Shown piece by piece: positions 51,323 through 60,402 of a stretch of DNA of 64,000 bases. The stretch is taken from NCBI GenBank assembly GCA_018052825.1, contig JAGPMN010000002.1, positions 1 to 64,000 on the forward strand. The letters are read 5' to 3'. The translations under genes were made by a program, and so were the position numbers. Source of the stretch: Methanothrix sp. Lineage in GTDB: Archaea > Halobacteriota > Methanosarcinia > Methanotrichales > Methanotrichaceae. The notes under the pieces are model-generated. The model made no database searches. It was not told where the DNA came from and was given only the letters and a program-made list of their open reading frames with translations. Within the stretch, counting starts at the first letter, position 1. Every line of letters starts with the position of its first letter.

Positions 51323-52758
51323 AGCCGGTATATGTGGATGTGACAGACAAGGTGAGCGTGGACGCGCCGCTCTCCCTCTTTTTGGCACTGCAGGGCAGAA
51401 GGCATCCATATCTGCTTGAGTCTGTGGAGAAGTCCGGGCAGAAGGCGAGGTTCTCCTTTGTGGGGGCCGACCCATCGGCAGTGGTGACTGTCAAAAACCG
51501 CTTCATAAAGATGCAGTTTTACAATGGAGGCATGGACCTGATCGAGGAGAGGCTGAGCCGGGTGGCGGAGGTGGAGAGGGCGGGCTCGACTCTACAGGGA
51601 CCCCTGAGAGAGGGCTTCGATCTCTTCGACGGCCTGCGGGCGGCCATCCCGTGCAGCAGCGGCCTGCCCAACAGCTTCGGCCGGCAGGTCTTTACCGGCG
51701 GAGCCATAGGATATCTGGCATACGACCTCGTAATGGAGCGGCTCGGAAAGAGTTCGGCCAGCCGCACTCCGGATGCCATGTTCTGCCTGGCGGAGAGCAC
51801 ATTCATCTTCGACCATCTCACGCGGCGGGTCTACTTCACCATCGCTCCCATTCTGCCCGGACCCAAGGTCAACCTCATAGAGACCATCGGGGGCATCGAT
51901 CCTGATTACGACCAGTCGGAGGATTGCGCCACGGGAGGGCGGGTCCTTTTGACCGGTGGCAGGCAGAGGTATGAGCAGGCTGTGGTGCAGGCCAAAGAGC
52001 GCATCCTTGCCGGAGACATCTTTCAGGTCGTCCTGGCAAGGTCGACCAGGGTGGATTGCCCGGATCCTGTGCAGCTGTACAGAAAGCTGCGCAGCATCAA
52101 TCCCAGCCCCTATACCTATCTATTCCAGTTCGGGGATCTGGCCATAGTGGGAGCCTCTCCTGAGACACTGTTCAACACATACAACCGCCGGCTGAGGATC
52201 AATCCCATTGCAGGGACCTGCCCCCGGGGCAGAACACTCGCCGAGGACGAGAAGTACGCCCGGATGATGCTGGCCGATGAGAAGGAGAGGGCGGAGCATG
52301 TCATGCTGGTGGACCTGGGCAGAAATGACGTGCGCTCAGTCTGCCGCTCCGGCACGGTGCAGGTGGAGGACTTCATGTCAGTTCTCAGGTATTCCCATGT
52401 GCAGCACATCGAGACCACCATATCGGGACAGATGCGGGATGAGTGCGATCAGTTCGATGCCGCCAGGGCTGCCTTTCCCGCTGGAACCCTCTCCGGAGCG
52501 CCCAAGCTGCGGGCCATGGAGATCATCGATGAGCTTGAGGAGGAGCCCCGGGGCATATATGGCGGAGGAATCGGGTACTTCTCTGTGGACGGCAGCTCCG
52601 ACTTTGCCATAGCAATCAGAAGCGTTCTGGTCCAGGACGGAGTTGCCACGGTTCAGGCCGGGGCGGGGATAGTGGCAGACTCGGTTCCGGAGAAGGAGTT
52701 TTTAGAGACGGAGAGGAAGATGGCTGCTATGAAGAGGGCTCTTGGGGTGGCGGTATGA
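51304..52758 (+). CDS. trpE: anthranilate synthase component I
   Basis: TrpE makes anthranilate from chorismate and ammonia delivered by TrpG. The 484 residues include the LLES tryptophan feedback motif (YLLESVEKSGQ, residues 38-48), QVVLARSTRVD and the catalytic core IAGTCPRGRTLAEDEKYARM, DLGRNDVRSVCRSG and GTLSGAPKLRAMEIIDELE. Feedback inhibition by tryptophan is therefore expected. ATGA overlap with trpG. Confidence 0.96.
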   Translation: MSSSYVEPVYVDVTDKVSVDAPLSLFLALQGRRHPYLLESVEKSGQKARFSFVGADPSAVVTVKNRFIKMQFYNGGMDLIEERLSRVAEVERAGSTLQGPLREGFDLFDGLRAAIPCSSGLPNSFGRQVFTGGAIGYLAYDLVMERLGKSSASRTPDAMFCLAESTFIFDHLTRRVYFTIAPILPGPKVNLIETIGGIDPDYDQSEDCATGGRVLLTGGRQRYEQAVVQAKERILAGDIFQVVLARSTRVDCPDPVQLYRKLRSINPSPYTYLFQFGDLAIVGASPETLFNTYNRRLRINPIAGTCPRGRTLAEDEKYARMMLADEKERAEHVMLVDLGRNDVRSVCRSGTVQVEDFMSVLRYSHVQHIETTISGQMRDECDQFDAARAAFPAGTLSGAPKLRAMEIIDELEEEPRGIYGGGIGYFSVDGSSDFAIAIRSVLVQDGVATVQAGAGIVADSVPEKEFLETERKMAAMKRALGVAV

Positions 52759-53390
52759 GCAGCATGAGCAAAGGCTCAAATGAGGACAGCGGCCGGGAGC
52801 CCTCCCGCCGCCGGCCCATTCTCTTCGTGGACAATCAGGACTCGTTCGTATGGAATCTGGTGGACTATGTCTCCGCCTTCTACGAGCCCACAGCAGTGCG
52901 ATCCAACCATGTGAGCACATCTGATGTGGCTGCCATGAGTCCGGCGGGAATAGTCATATCTCCCGGTCCGGGCAATCCAGCCAGTCCCCGTGACATAGGC
53001 AGTTGTCTCGATATCATCCGCAGGTTCGGAAACGTGCCAATCCTTGGCGTTTGTTTGGGCCACCAGGCCATGAACATCGCCTATGGAGGCACCGTCGGAA
53101 GGGTGGCGCCTCTGCACGGCAAGACATCGCAGATCGAGCATGACGGAAAGGGGCTCTTTCGAGGGCTGGACTGCCCCCTGGTGGGCGGCAGGTATCACTC
53201 CCTGGCTATCGAGACGCTGGCCCCGGATCTGGAGGTCTGCGCCCGCACCTCCGATGGGATTGTCATGGCGGTGCGGCATAAGAGACGCCCTCACAGCGGC
53301 CTGCAGTTTCATCCGGAGTCGGTGCTGACCCCGTCAGGAAAGAGGCTCATACAGAACTGGATTGAGGATGTGGTGGGCTGCACCCTATGA
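52755..53390 (+). CDS. trpG: anthranilate synthase component II (glutamine amidotransferase)
   Basis: TrpG hydrolyses glutamine and passes ammonia to TrpE. The 211-residue protein has VDNQDSFVWNLVDYVSA, ISPGPGNPASPRD, the nucleophile in ILGVCLGHQAMNIAYGG and the HPESVLTPSG His-Glu. A longer N-terminal lead of about 20 hydrophilic residues precedes the domain. Overlaps by four bases with trpE and trpC. Confidence 0.96.
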   Translation: MSSMSKGSNEDSGREPSRRRPILFVDNQDSFVWNLVDYVSAFYEPTAVRSNHVSTSDVAAMSPAGIVISPGPGNPASPRDIGSCLDIIRRFGNVPILGVCLGHQAMNIAYGGTVGRVAPLHGKTSQIEHDGKGLFRGLDCPLVGGRYHSLAIETLAPDLEVCARTSDGIVMAVRHKRRPHSGLQFHPESVLTPSGKRLIQNWIEDVVGCTL

Positions 53391-54112
53391 TTCTCGGCAT
53401 ACTGGAAGAAGCCCGCAGGCGGGGCTTTTCCGAGGCACCCGCCTGGCCGAAGGCCGGACACCGCGACATAATCGCCTCAGCCCGCGCCGTCCGGGGCCGG
53501 GGCGTAATCCCCATCATCGCAGAGATCAAGCCCAGCGCCCTGGGCCGGCCGCTCCATCCGGATGAGGTGGCATATTACGCCCGCACCTATGCCGACAACG
53601 GTGCCTGCGCCATATCCGTTCTGACAGAGCCCAGCCACTTCATGGGTGCCCTGCAGAACGCCGGGATCGCCCGCAGGGCGGGGCTTCCCGTGCTGAGAAA
53701 GGACTTTATTTTCGACGAGCGGCAGATTTCTGAGGTTCAGGCCGATCTTGTGCTGCTCATAGCAGCCCTGAAAATAGACCTGGAGGGGTTCATATATGCG
53801 GCGCGAGATCTGGGCATGGAGCCCCTGCTAGAGGTTCATAGCGAAGGGGAGATGGAGGCGGCCTTGCGGACAGATGCCCGCATCATTGGCATCAATAACC
53901 GGGACCTCAATACCCTGAAAGTGGACCTCACCACATTCGAGCGGCTGGCCCCCCTGGCCGAGGATGCCGGGGCGTTCCTGGTGGCGGAGAGCGGGGTGCA
54001 CAGCTCTGAAGATGCGAGGCGCATGGTGAGGGCGGGAGCGGATGCGCTGCTCGTGGGTACAGAGCTTATGGGCTCTCCGGAGAGGCTCGCGGAGCTGAAT
54101 AGAGGCTGCTGA
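53387..54112 (+). CDS. trpC: indole-3-glycerol-phosphate synthase
   Basis: TrpC closes the indole ring. The 241-residue barrel has IIAEIKPSALGRPL, ISVLTEPSHFMGAL, LPVLRKDFIFDERQI with catalytic Lys, and IIGINNRDLNTLKV, then FLVAESGVHSSED. It is the last gene of the operon; trpB and trpA do not follow. The next small gene begins 51 bases on. Confidence 0.95.
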   Translation: MILGILEEARRRGFSEAPAWPKAGHRDIIASARAVRGRGVIPIIAEIKPSALGRPLHPDEVAYYARTYADNGACAISVLTEPSHFMGALQNAGIARRAGLPVLRKDFIFDERQISEVQADLVLLIAALKIDLEGFIYAARDLGMEPLLEVHSEGEMEAALRTDARIIGINNRDLNTLKVDLTTFERLAPLAEDAGAFLVAESGVHSSEDARRMVRAGADALLVGTELMGSPERLAELNRGC

Positions 54113-54163
54113 ACGAATACTTTCACTCCGCCCAGCCTGCCTATTCTCAGCTAATCTCAGCAA

Positions 54164-54496
54164 ATGACAACTGCTGCGCATCTTCCCGCCCCGCCCCAAA
54201 TAAGCGTCTTTATGGATGGCAATGAGACCTGCCGGCCGGGGGCGCTGAATATCGAAGCTGCCATCCTCAGGGACGGCTACTTCCATCTCCATCCTCCGAG
54301 GAGGTGCCCTTTCAATCTCTGTTTTCGCTGGGTGGAGCCGACGCTCCATGTGAAGGTGAAGGACTTCACATGTGCAGGCGAGCCGCAGAGCGACTATGTG
54401 GCCTCCATCCTCAACAGGTCCGGCCGGCCATACCGGCAGGCCCTGGCGGTCCGGATGGGGGCAGGGACCTCTGGCAGTCATGGTGCCAGGAGATGA
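54164..54496 (+). CDS. hypothetical protein, possibly frameshifted
   Basis: The 110-residue frame (PQISVFMDGNETCRPGALNI, then EAAILRDGYFHLHPPRRCPF) appears coding, but its C-terminus becomes Gly/Ser-rich after a G-run near 54456-54467. In the next frame the sequence continues GRDLWQSWCQEMMLK to a stop at 54505-54507, a more natural end. A one-base shift is therefore possible. No family recognised. It lies between the trp operon and a MITE-like element. Confidence 0.5.
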   Translation: MTTAAHLPAPPQISVFMDGNETCRPGALNIEAAILRDGYFHLHPPRRCPFNLCFRWVEPTLHVKVKDFTCAGEPQSDYVASILNRSGRPYRQALAVRMGAGTSGSHGARR

Positions 54497-54579
54497 TGCT
54501 AAAGTAGCTCAGTCTATATCTCGTCTATAGGCGGGGCATCCGGGGCCGGGAGGCTGAAAAGAGGATCATTGAGCCCACC

Positions 54580-54860
54580 TTCCGCACTTTAACTTTCTAA
54601 ACTGAGTATTTTTCCCGCTAACGATTTCTTAAATATAATCATAATTTGCAATATTTATATACATTAATAATTTATTTGCTTGCCATATCGCGTCAATTGA
54701 GAGGACCTTTTTGCCATCTTATCCCTCAAGAGAAAATCGATCCAAACCAACATAGTGTAAAATTATCTAGCAAGAAAATCCTAATTAATTAAAATATTTT
54801 CATTTAATTAACTAAATCGATAGCGGCAAAAATACTAAATCCAGAACTCAAAGTGCGGAA
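54580..54860. mobile_element. 281-bp MITE-like element with long terminal inverted repeats
   Basis: The left end TTCCGCACTTTAACTTTCTA is matched by the reverse complement of the right end, TTCCGCACTTTGAGTTCTGG, and similarity continues for about 50 bases, including GTATTTTT and CCGCTA-CGATTT in both arms. The inside is AT-rich and has no gene. No target duplication is clear. It is unlike the ISAzo13 ends in this window, so another transposase would move it. Confidence 0.8.
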
Positions 54861-54881
54861 TGCAGGATTGAGTATACTGGC

Positions 54882-55106
54882 ATGGTGCATCAGTTCGAAG
54901 CGGACTGCTTCGGCCAAAATATTTTGGTCTGGAGGATGCAGGCCGATCCCAGGAGAAGGAGGCTTCTCAATGTGAGAGCCATGCTCTTGGGCAGGGATAT
55001 ATCTGCCTTCAGGCCCCGGCCCGCTGCCATCGACAGGCAAGCGGCAGGGCTGTCTCTGATCTGCGGAAGGGGTGTGGGGCCGGCGAGGTCGGCAAATTCA
55101 AATTAT
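54882..55106 (+). pseudogene. possible coding remnant to the right of the MITE-like element
   Basis: A frame from ATG 54882 (upstream codons RIEYTG also open back to the element) reads HQFEADCFGQNILVWRMQAD, then a basic segment and LLNVRAMLLGRDISAFRPR, coding-like in composition. It lacks a stop until 55253 and would overlap the opposite gene by 150 bases, so it is likely a remnant. It might be the other half of the frame at 54164-54496, split by the element, but no alignment supports this. Confidence 0.3.
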
Positions 55107-56116
55107 TTCTTGCCCGAAAAGCTGCTGCAATCGAAGACATCCCTTGCGCTCTTCTGCAGTCCCATCCGGTACTCCATATCGGTATCATTGTATCCGCTAA
55201 AGCAGCAGGGATACGGGTCTTCCTCTTTATCCGTGTCATTTAATTTTATATAATCAGACCTGGTATACAGGCTTCTCTCAATGCTGAAGCTGCCCGCATA
55301 CCTCTCCTCATCCTCGCTGATCGCCGGGTATGTGCCGGGCACGAAGTCATAGCTGCTGCCGGCTATGTGGTAGCTTAGATCCGCGATGCCGGTGCTCCGG
55401 GCATTGAGCCGGTAGAGCATCTCCCGGCTGGGCATGAACTGTCCCGATACCATCGATTCATTTATCTGTGAGAGATTGACCGTATAGGTTGCTACTGACA
55501 CAGAGGCATTCATCCTTCGCAGTATCATGCCCGTATTGCTCTCCCTGATCAGGCGGGTGCTGTAGAGAAAGCTGCTGCCGGCATAATCCAGGTTATTCCC
55601 TGCATACTCCCTGTCATTGATCTGCCGGCCATCGTAGTCTATCCATCTGGCAGACCGGAAGATCACAGGCCACTGTTCGGAGTAATCGATCTCCGATATG
55701 GGGTTTCCGGCCTCCTTGATCAAGTGTATAAAAATTGATTCGGGGGTGTAAGCCTGCAGGGATATGCGCTCCGCGGAGCTGTAATTGCCGGGCAGTGCAG
55801 CCGTCCGGGCGCGCAGGCGAACATCATTAGCCCGGAGATCCTGGTAGATGGAGGCGCTGGGCTTGATGGTACGGCCTCGATAGTCGACGTCAGAGACAGC
55901 CCCCTCCACCAGTTGGGTGTATTCAAAGCTCATATTCTGGCTCTGCCGATATATCGACCATGATGTGGAGTTTGTGGAAACCTTGAGGCTTCCGAAGTTG
56001 GCCTGGGATGGGTAGATCAGATCCATGCACAGAAGGGATAGCATAAGCATCAGTGCTGCAAGGCTGAGGACGGCTGACCCGTGCTGCCTTCTCCCTAAAT
56101 TTTCATTCATCTCCAT
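55103..56116 (-). CDS. N-terminally anchored envelope protein
   Basis: An N-terminal hydrophobic helix (VLSLAALMLMLSLLCMDLIY) is followed by a long extracellular part rich in Ser, Asn and Tyr with repeated N-glycosylation-like NxS/T sites. The C-terminus carries DPYPCCFSGYND and DVFDCSSF, cysteines probably forming disulfides. I do not recognise a named family but the style is typical of Methanothrix surface proteins. No enzyme motif. Confidence 0.75.
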   Translation of the reverse strand: MEMNENLGRRQHGSAVLSLAALMLMLSLLCMDLIYPSQANFGSLKVSTNSTSWSIYRQSQNMSFEYTQLVEGAVSDVDYRGRTIKPSASIYQDLRANDVRLRARTAALPGNYSSAERISLQAYTPESIFIHLIKEAGNPISEIDYSEQWPVIFRSARWIDYDGRQINDREYAGNNLDYAGSSFLYSTRLIRESNTGMILRRMNASVSVATYTVNLSQINESMVSGQFMPSREMLYRLNARSTGIADLSYHIAGSSYDFVPGTYPAISEDEERYAGSFSIERSLYTRSDYIKLNDTDKEEDPYPCCFSGYNDTDMEYRMGLQKSARDVFDCSSFSGKK

Positions 56117-56158
56117 GCTTATGATCCATCTGGCCTCATGATCCGTCCAGCTTTAAAG

Positions 56159-57403
56159 CTAAAAGTCAAAAAGGGATCTCTGTCCTCCATTTGCCGAACA
56201 CTGCCCTGCCGCAGCCATCTTCCCTTGGAGATGTTCATGCACCTGTGGCAGCTGGATGGAGCCGTACCTGCCCCCGCCGCCAGGAGCCACCACCACCCTG
56301 CCTTCCCTGAAGTCGGATATGGCCTGTTTGACCCTCACCTCAGCCCGCAGATCGTCAACGTCCGCCTCGAAAAGCACATCTATCTCCGTCCGGGCCTCCG
56401 TCAGCTCCCTGTAGCGCCTCTGCACTGCGGCTGTCATGGCGCTCTTCTGGCCGATGGCCATGGCGATGATCTCTGCCAGGGGGATGATGTGCAGGTAGGG
56501 CGGGCGGTGGTCGGGGTGAACAGGCCGCTCATGATCTGCCAGAGCCCGCACGCGATCCGCCACCCCAAGCTTGATCCTGCCCCCGCAGGAGGGGCAGCAG
56601 CCCATCAGCTCGGCCGTGCGCGGGGCAGAGTACTGCTCATAGCACCTGGTGCAGGCGGTGCGGTTGTACTTTCCCTCCTCGGGATAAAATCCCACGTTCA
56701 TGGTCACCCTCCGCCCTCCCTGGCGCCGCAGTGCCATAATGATCTCCCTGTAGGAGAGGTCGTGCAGCTCCATCCGGTTGAACTCCCTGGCAAGCTTGTT
56801 CGAGCGGGGGGAGTGGGCATCGGAGTTGGAGAGAAATGTGAGGCCAGACAGCTCGGCTATCCTGTCGGCATAATCTGTGTCCGCAGAGAGGCCCAGCTCC
56901 AGAAAGGAGATTTTGCCAGATTGCTCCTGGTAGCAATCTGAGAGGGATCTGTATATGGCGTACATGCCCGTCCAGGGGGTAAAGGCATGGGCCGGTCCGA
57001 CAATCCCACCGGCCTCAATGACCATATCGGCGATCTCCGCACCTGTCAGGCGCAGCCGCGGCCGACCGTCCGAGTCCAGGCTGGCGCAGCTTGGGGCAAA
57101 GCCTGCGGCAAGCTCCTCTGCCTTGGCGACATCTGGCAGGAATATGAGGTGATGGGCTCTCCTGCAGTCCTCCACCTCCACGCTGAGCATAAAAAGGGTC
57201 TGGCCCAGGGAGAATAGCCCGTCCTTCTCAGGAAGCCTCTTTACCGCCTCCAGCCAGCGGGGATGCAGGCAGTCGCCCGTTGCCATGACCTTCACGCCTT
57301 TGCGAGCCGCCTCGACGGCTATTTGGGGAAGAAGCATCTCCTCCGAGACAGCCATGGAGTAGCGGGAATGAATGTGAAGATCGAGGTTGACAAGCATTGC
57401 CAT
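56159..57403 (-). CDS. PHP domain phosphoesterase with zinc ribbon
   Basis: The protein of about 414 residues begins NLDLHIHSRYSMAVSEEM, the PHP metal site, followed by MATGDCLHPRW, GGIVGPAHAFTPW and FLSNSDAHSPRSNK. A zinc ribbon (CTRCYEQY and CCPSCGG) lies near residue 270, then a helical end. This is the TIGR00375-like archaeal/bacterial group, sometimes tied to DNA repair. ATG 57403 or 57397 is the start; a longer open frame overlaps larB and is spurious. Confidence 0.9.
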   Translation of the reverse strand: MAMLVNLDLHIHSRYSMAVSEEMLLPQIAVEAARKGVKVMATGDCLHPRWLEAVKRLPEKDGLFSLGQTLFMLSVEVEDCRRAHHLIFLPDVAKAEELAAGFAPSCASLDSDGRPRLRLTGAEIADMVIEAGGIVGPAHAFTPWTGMYAIYRSLSDCYQEQSGKISFLELGLSADTDYADRIAELSGLTFLSNSDAHSPRSNKLAREFNRMELHDLSYREIIMALRRQGGRRVTMNVGFYPEEGKYNRTACTRCYEQYSAPRTAELMGCCPSCGGRIKLGVADRVRALADHERPVHPDHRPPYLHIIPLAEIIAMAIGQKSAMTAAVQRRYRELTEARTEIDVLFEADVDDLRAEVRVKQAISDFREGRVVVAPGGGGRYGSIQLPQVHEHLQGKMAAAGQCSANGGQRSLFDF

Positions 57404-57452
57404 ATCATATATTTGCAGGGATAAACCCTTTATGCTTTGTCTGTGAGATGGG

Positions 57453-58238
57453 GTGTCTGTGCCTGAGAGCCTGATCGAGCTATTGCAGAGCTTTCGCCGG
57501 GGGGAGATGGATCTGGATGAGGCAGTTCGCCGCATCCGGGCCCAGAGGATATCCGCTGTAGGGGACCTGGCCAAGCTCGACGTCTGCCGCGCAGAGAGGA
57601 CCGGCATTCCCGAGGCAATCCTGGCCGAGGGAAAGGATAAGGCAGATCTGCCTGCCATATGCCTCGCCCACCTGCAGGGCGCTGGCAGCGTTATAGTCAC
57701 CCGCATATCCGATGAGCAGATGGAAGCCCTGCAGTCAGCCGCCCTCCCCGAGGGCTGCCAGATGGAGCACAACCGCCGGGCCCGGACGGTGGTGCTGAGA
57801 AGCAGGGAGAGGCCGTCCGGCAGGGGCCGGGTGGGAATACTGGCGGCGGGAACTGCCGACATTCCAGTGGCAGAGGAGGCGCGGGTGGTGGCTGAGGAGA
57901 TGGGCTGCACAGTCCTGTACGAATACGATGTGGGTGTGGCAGGCATTCACCGCCTCTTTCCATGCCTCGAGAGGATGGCGGATGTGGATGCCATGGTGGT
58001 GGCGGCTGGCAGGGAGGGGACCCTTCCGGCCGTTGTGGCCGGACTGGTTGATGCCCCGGTGATCGGCCTGCCCGTGTCGACCGGCTACGGCCTCGGAGGA
58101 AGCGGCCTGGCGGCACTATACTCCATGCTCCAATCCTGCTCTGTGATTGCTGTGGTCAATGTGGACGCAGGCTTTGTGGCAGGGGCCTTCGCAGCCAGGA
58201 TTGCTGCCCAAAAATCATATGGGAAAAAGCAAATATAA
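57453..58238 (+). CDS. larB: LarB, pyridinium-3,5-biscarboxylic acid mononucleotide synthase
   Basis: LarB carboxylates nicotinic acid adenine dinucleotide to start the nickel-pincer cofactor of lactate racemase-like enzymes. The 261-residue protein has KLDVCRAERTGIPEAILAEG at the N-terminus and the PurE-like C-terminus GRVGILAAGTADIPVAEEAR, AAGREGTLPAVVAGLVDAPV and GYGLGGSGLAALYSML. larC and larE are not nearby. GTG 57453 or 57459 is the start. It is divergent from the PHP gene. Confidence 0.93.
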   Translation: MSVPESLIELLQSFRRGEMDLDEAVRRIRAQRISAVGDLAKLDVCRAERTGIPEAILAEGKDKADLPAICLAHLQGAGSVIVTRISDEQMEALQSAALPEGCQMEHNRRARTVVLRSRERPSGRGRVGILAAGTADIPVAEEARVVAEEMGCTVLYEYDVGVAGIHRLFPCLERMADVDAMVVAAGREGTLPAVVAGLVDAPVIGLPVSTGYGLGGSGLAALYSMLQSCSVIAVVNVDAGFVAGAFAARIAAQKSYGKKQI

Positions 58239-58284
58239 ATTATTTTCAGAAAGGTATTTATACCATCGAACGATTGTTGCACGA

Positions 58285-58333
58285 GAGCGGGTATATTCAT
58301 CTTTTTTACTAACCCCCACTCCCCTACCCGCTC
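58285..58333. terminator. inverted repeat between convergent genes
   Basis: GAGCGGGTA (58285-58293) and TACCCGCTC (58325-58333) are perfectly inverted around a 31-base spacer with CTTTTTTACT and a C-run. It lies between larB and the convergent hypothetical gene and may act as a two-way terminator. Confidence 0.45.
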
Positions 58334-58334
58334 A

Positions 58335-58760
58335 TTAAATATCCAGTTTTATCCCGAAGAGCTTTTCAAACCTATCATACTTGGCCCGGGCCCGGTAGAT
58401 GTTCTGGCGAACATAGGGCTCACCCCTCTCGCATGCCAGCAGATCCCTGATCTCCGCTGCGGTGAAGACCGCCTCCAGCATCTCTTTAGCCAGCGATGAT
58501 GCAGCAACCCGATCCTGCCTCTCCTGCAACTCATCGTCCCCCTGCCACCTCCAGTGCCGGTCATAGCGCATGAGCACCATATGGCCGTTTTTGCAGCAGG
58601 CTGAGACCAGCCACAGGCCTTCTGTATCGTGATAAGAAAGGCTCTCCAGATCGGCTTCGCATCTGCTGCAAAAGCCCACCATGTTTCTCTCAGTGGAGAG
58701 CGGCTCCAGCCTTCGCCCCTCGAAGATCAGGATTCGGCTCTTCGCCTCAATCCAGTTCAT
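58335..58760 (-). CDS. hypothetical protein with cysteine knuckle
   Basis: The 141-residue protein has CSRCEADLESLS and LVSACCKNGHM, a possible zinc site, followed by a helical C-terminus (MLEAVFTAAEIRDLLACERG, RARAKYDRFEKLFGIKLDI). No family recognised. It overlaps the end of dapB by four bases, so it may be translated with the dap genes. Confidence 0.7.
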   Translation of the reverse strand: MNWIEAKSRILIFEGRRLEPLSTERNMVGFCSRCEADLESLSYHDTEGLWLVSACCKNGHMVLMRYDRHWRWQGDDELQERQDRVAASSLAKEMLEAVFTAAEIRDLLACERGEPYVRQNIYRARAKYDRFEKLFGIKLDI

Positions 58761-59527
58761 CTCGACTGCAGGACATCTGCCATGCTGTAGATCCCGGGCT
58801 CCTTTCCCCTCACCCAGCGGGCCGCTCTCACCGCACCGCTTGCAAATGCAGCACGGCTGTGGGCCTGATGCTTTATCTCCAGCCTCTCACCAGGGCCGGC
58901 AAAGAGCACAGTATGGTCTCCCACGATATCTCCCGCCCGCACTGCATGCACTCCTATCTCATTTCCTCTGGCCATGACGCCCTGCCGGCCGTATACGACA
59001 TCCCTCTCCCCTACTGCCTGCTTTATGGCCTGCACAGCAGCCAGAGCCGTGCCGCTGGGGGCATCCTTCTTCTGATTGTGATGGGCTTCGATGATCTCAA
59101 TGTCATAGTCCTGCAGAGCGGCAGCCGCCTGGCCTACTAGCTTCCAGAACACATTTACCCCCACGCTGAAGTTTGGAGTGATCACCGCGGCAACCCGGCC
59201 CTCAATGGCTTCTCTCATCCTGGAATGCTGGTCTGCGGAAAACCCCGTGGTCCCCACCACCAGGTCCACGCCCACCTCAGCTGCAGTGCAAACGTTCTCT
59301 ACAGCAGCATCGGCAACTGTAAAGTCGATGAGAACATCCGGCCGGCTCTCCTGCAGCGCGGCCCGCAGCTCTGAGGCATCCCTTACGGCAATGCCGGCCG
59401 ATAGCATCCTTCCGGCTCCCACGGCATCCAGGCCGGCCACAATCTGCATATCAGGAGATCTGACTGCCTCCTGAATGACCAGGGTGCCCATGCGCCCCAG
59501 GGCGCCGGTGATCGCGATGCGGGTCAT
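58757..59527 (-). CDS. dapB: 4-hydroxy-tetrahydrodipicolinate reductase
   Basis: DapB reduces HTPA with NAD(P)H in lysine and diaminopimelate synthesis. The 256-residue protein shows the Rossmann start TGALGRMGTLVIQEAV, VVGTTGFSADQ, and the catalytic region IEIIEAHHNQKKDAPSGTAL. It overlaps dapA by four bases and the small Cys-containing gene by four, forming one unit. Confidence 0.95.
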   Translation of the reverse strand: MTRIAITGALGRMGTLVIQEAVRSPDMQIVAGLDAVGAGRMLSAGIAVRDASELRAALQESRPDVLIDFTVADAAVENVCTAAEVGVDLVVGTTGFSADQHSRMREAIEGRVAAVITPNFSVGVNVFWKLVGQAAAALQDYDIEIIEAHHNQKKDAPSGTALAAVQAIKQAVGERDVVYGRQGVMARGNEIGVHAVRAGDIVGDHTVLFAGPGERLEIKHQAHSRAAFASGAVRAARWVRGKEPGIYSMADVLQSR

Positions 59528-60402
59528 GCTCTCTCGCCCAGCCTCGCCAGTACATCCCTGAGGAGCTGCTCCTTCTCAGGAGCCATAGCCCCCAGAGGCA
59601 GCCTCAGCGGTCCGCCGGCCAGGCCCAGATACTTATGAGCCGTCTTTACGGGAATGGGATTGGTTTCCAGGAACATGGCCCGGACCAGGGGGGCCAGCTC
59701 ATAGTGCAGGGACCTGGCCTTCTCGAAGTCGCCCTTCAAAATGGCGTCCACCATGGCCACCGTCCTTCTGGGTGCAACGTTGGCCACCACAGAGACCACA
59801 CCCTGCCCTCCCAGGGACATTGTGGGCAGAGTCAGGTCGTCGTCTCCTGAGAGCAGGACAAAGTCGCTGTCGCGGGTCTGCTCTATGATCTGAGACTGCT
59901 GGGAGAGGCTACCGCTGGCCTCCTTTATGGCCACGATGTTCTTGACCCTGGATAGCTTTACCACCAGCTCCGGCTTCATGTCTATTCCGGTTCTCTTTGG
60001 GACGTTATAAAGAACAATGGGAATATTGCATGTTTCGGCAACTGCCTTGAAGTGCTCATACATGCCCCGGTCGTTGGGTTTGTTGTAGTAGGGCGTGATC
60101 AAAAGGGCAGCGTCTGCGCCGGCAGCGGCTGCGTGGCAGGTCAATTCAATCGCCTCGCGGGTGTTGTTGGAGCCTGTCCCGGCTATGACAGGAACCTTTG
60201 ACGCCTCAACGGCGATCTCCACCACCCTCTTGTGCTCCTCAAATGTCAGTGTTGCCGACTCGCCGGTTGTCCCGCAGGGTACAATGCCTGCGATACCTGT
60301 CTTATTCAGGTATTCGATGTTTCTTACCAGACCCTCCTCATCAAGGCTTCCGTCTTCCTTAAATGGCGTGATAATAGCAGGAAACACGCCTTTAAACATC
60401 AA
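59524..60402 (-). CDS. dapA: 4-hydroxy-tetrahydrodipicolinate synthase
   Basis: DapA condenses pyruvate and aspartate semialdehyde. The 292-residue barrel has GVFPAIITPFKEDGSLDEEG, CGTTGESATLTFEEH, VLYNVPKRTGIDMKPE with the catalytic Tyr, and IVAIKEASGSLSQ with the Schiff-base Lys. It begins inside the last codons of rps17e (11-base overlap), an unusual link of a ribosomal protein with lysine synthesis seen in several archaea. Confidence 0.95.
   Translation of the reverse strand: MMFKGVFPAIITPFKEDGSLDEEGLVRNIEYLNKTGIAGIVPCGTTGESATLTFEEHKRVVEIAVEASKVPVIAGTGSNNTREAIELTCHAAAAGADAALLITPYYNKPNDRGMYEHFKAVAETCNIPIVLYNVPKRTGIDMKPELVVKLSRVKNIVAIKEASGSLSQQSQIIEQTRDSDFVLLSGDDDLTLPTMSLGGQGVVSVVANVAPRRTVAMVDAILKGDFEKARSLHYELAPLVRAMFLETNPIPVKTAHKYLGLAGGPLRLPLGAMAPEKEQLLRDVLARLGERA

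Noticed and set aside
54804-55040. 78-codon minus-strand frame inside and beside the MITE-like element
   Set aside because: It crosses the inverted-repeat end and is not protein-like.
56159-57946. A 595-codon open frame for the PHP protein beginning at 57946
   Set aside because: The first 181 codons lie antisense to larB and have no family match; the PHP domain begins at 57403/57397.
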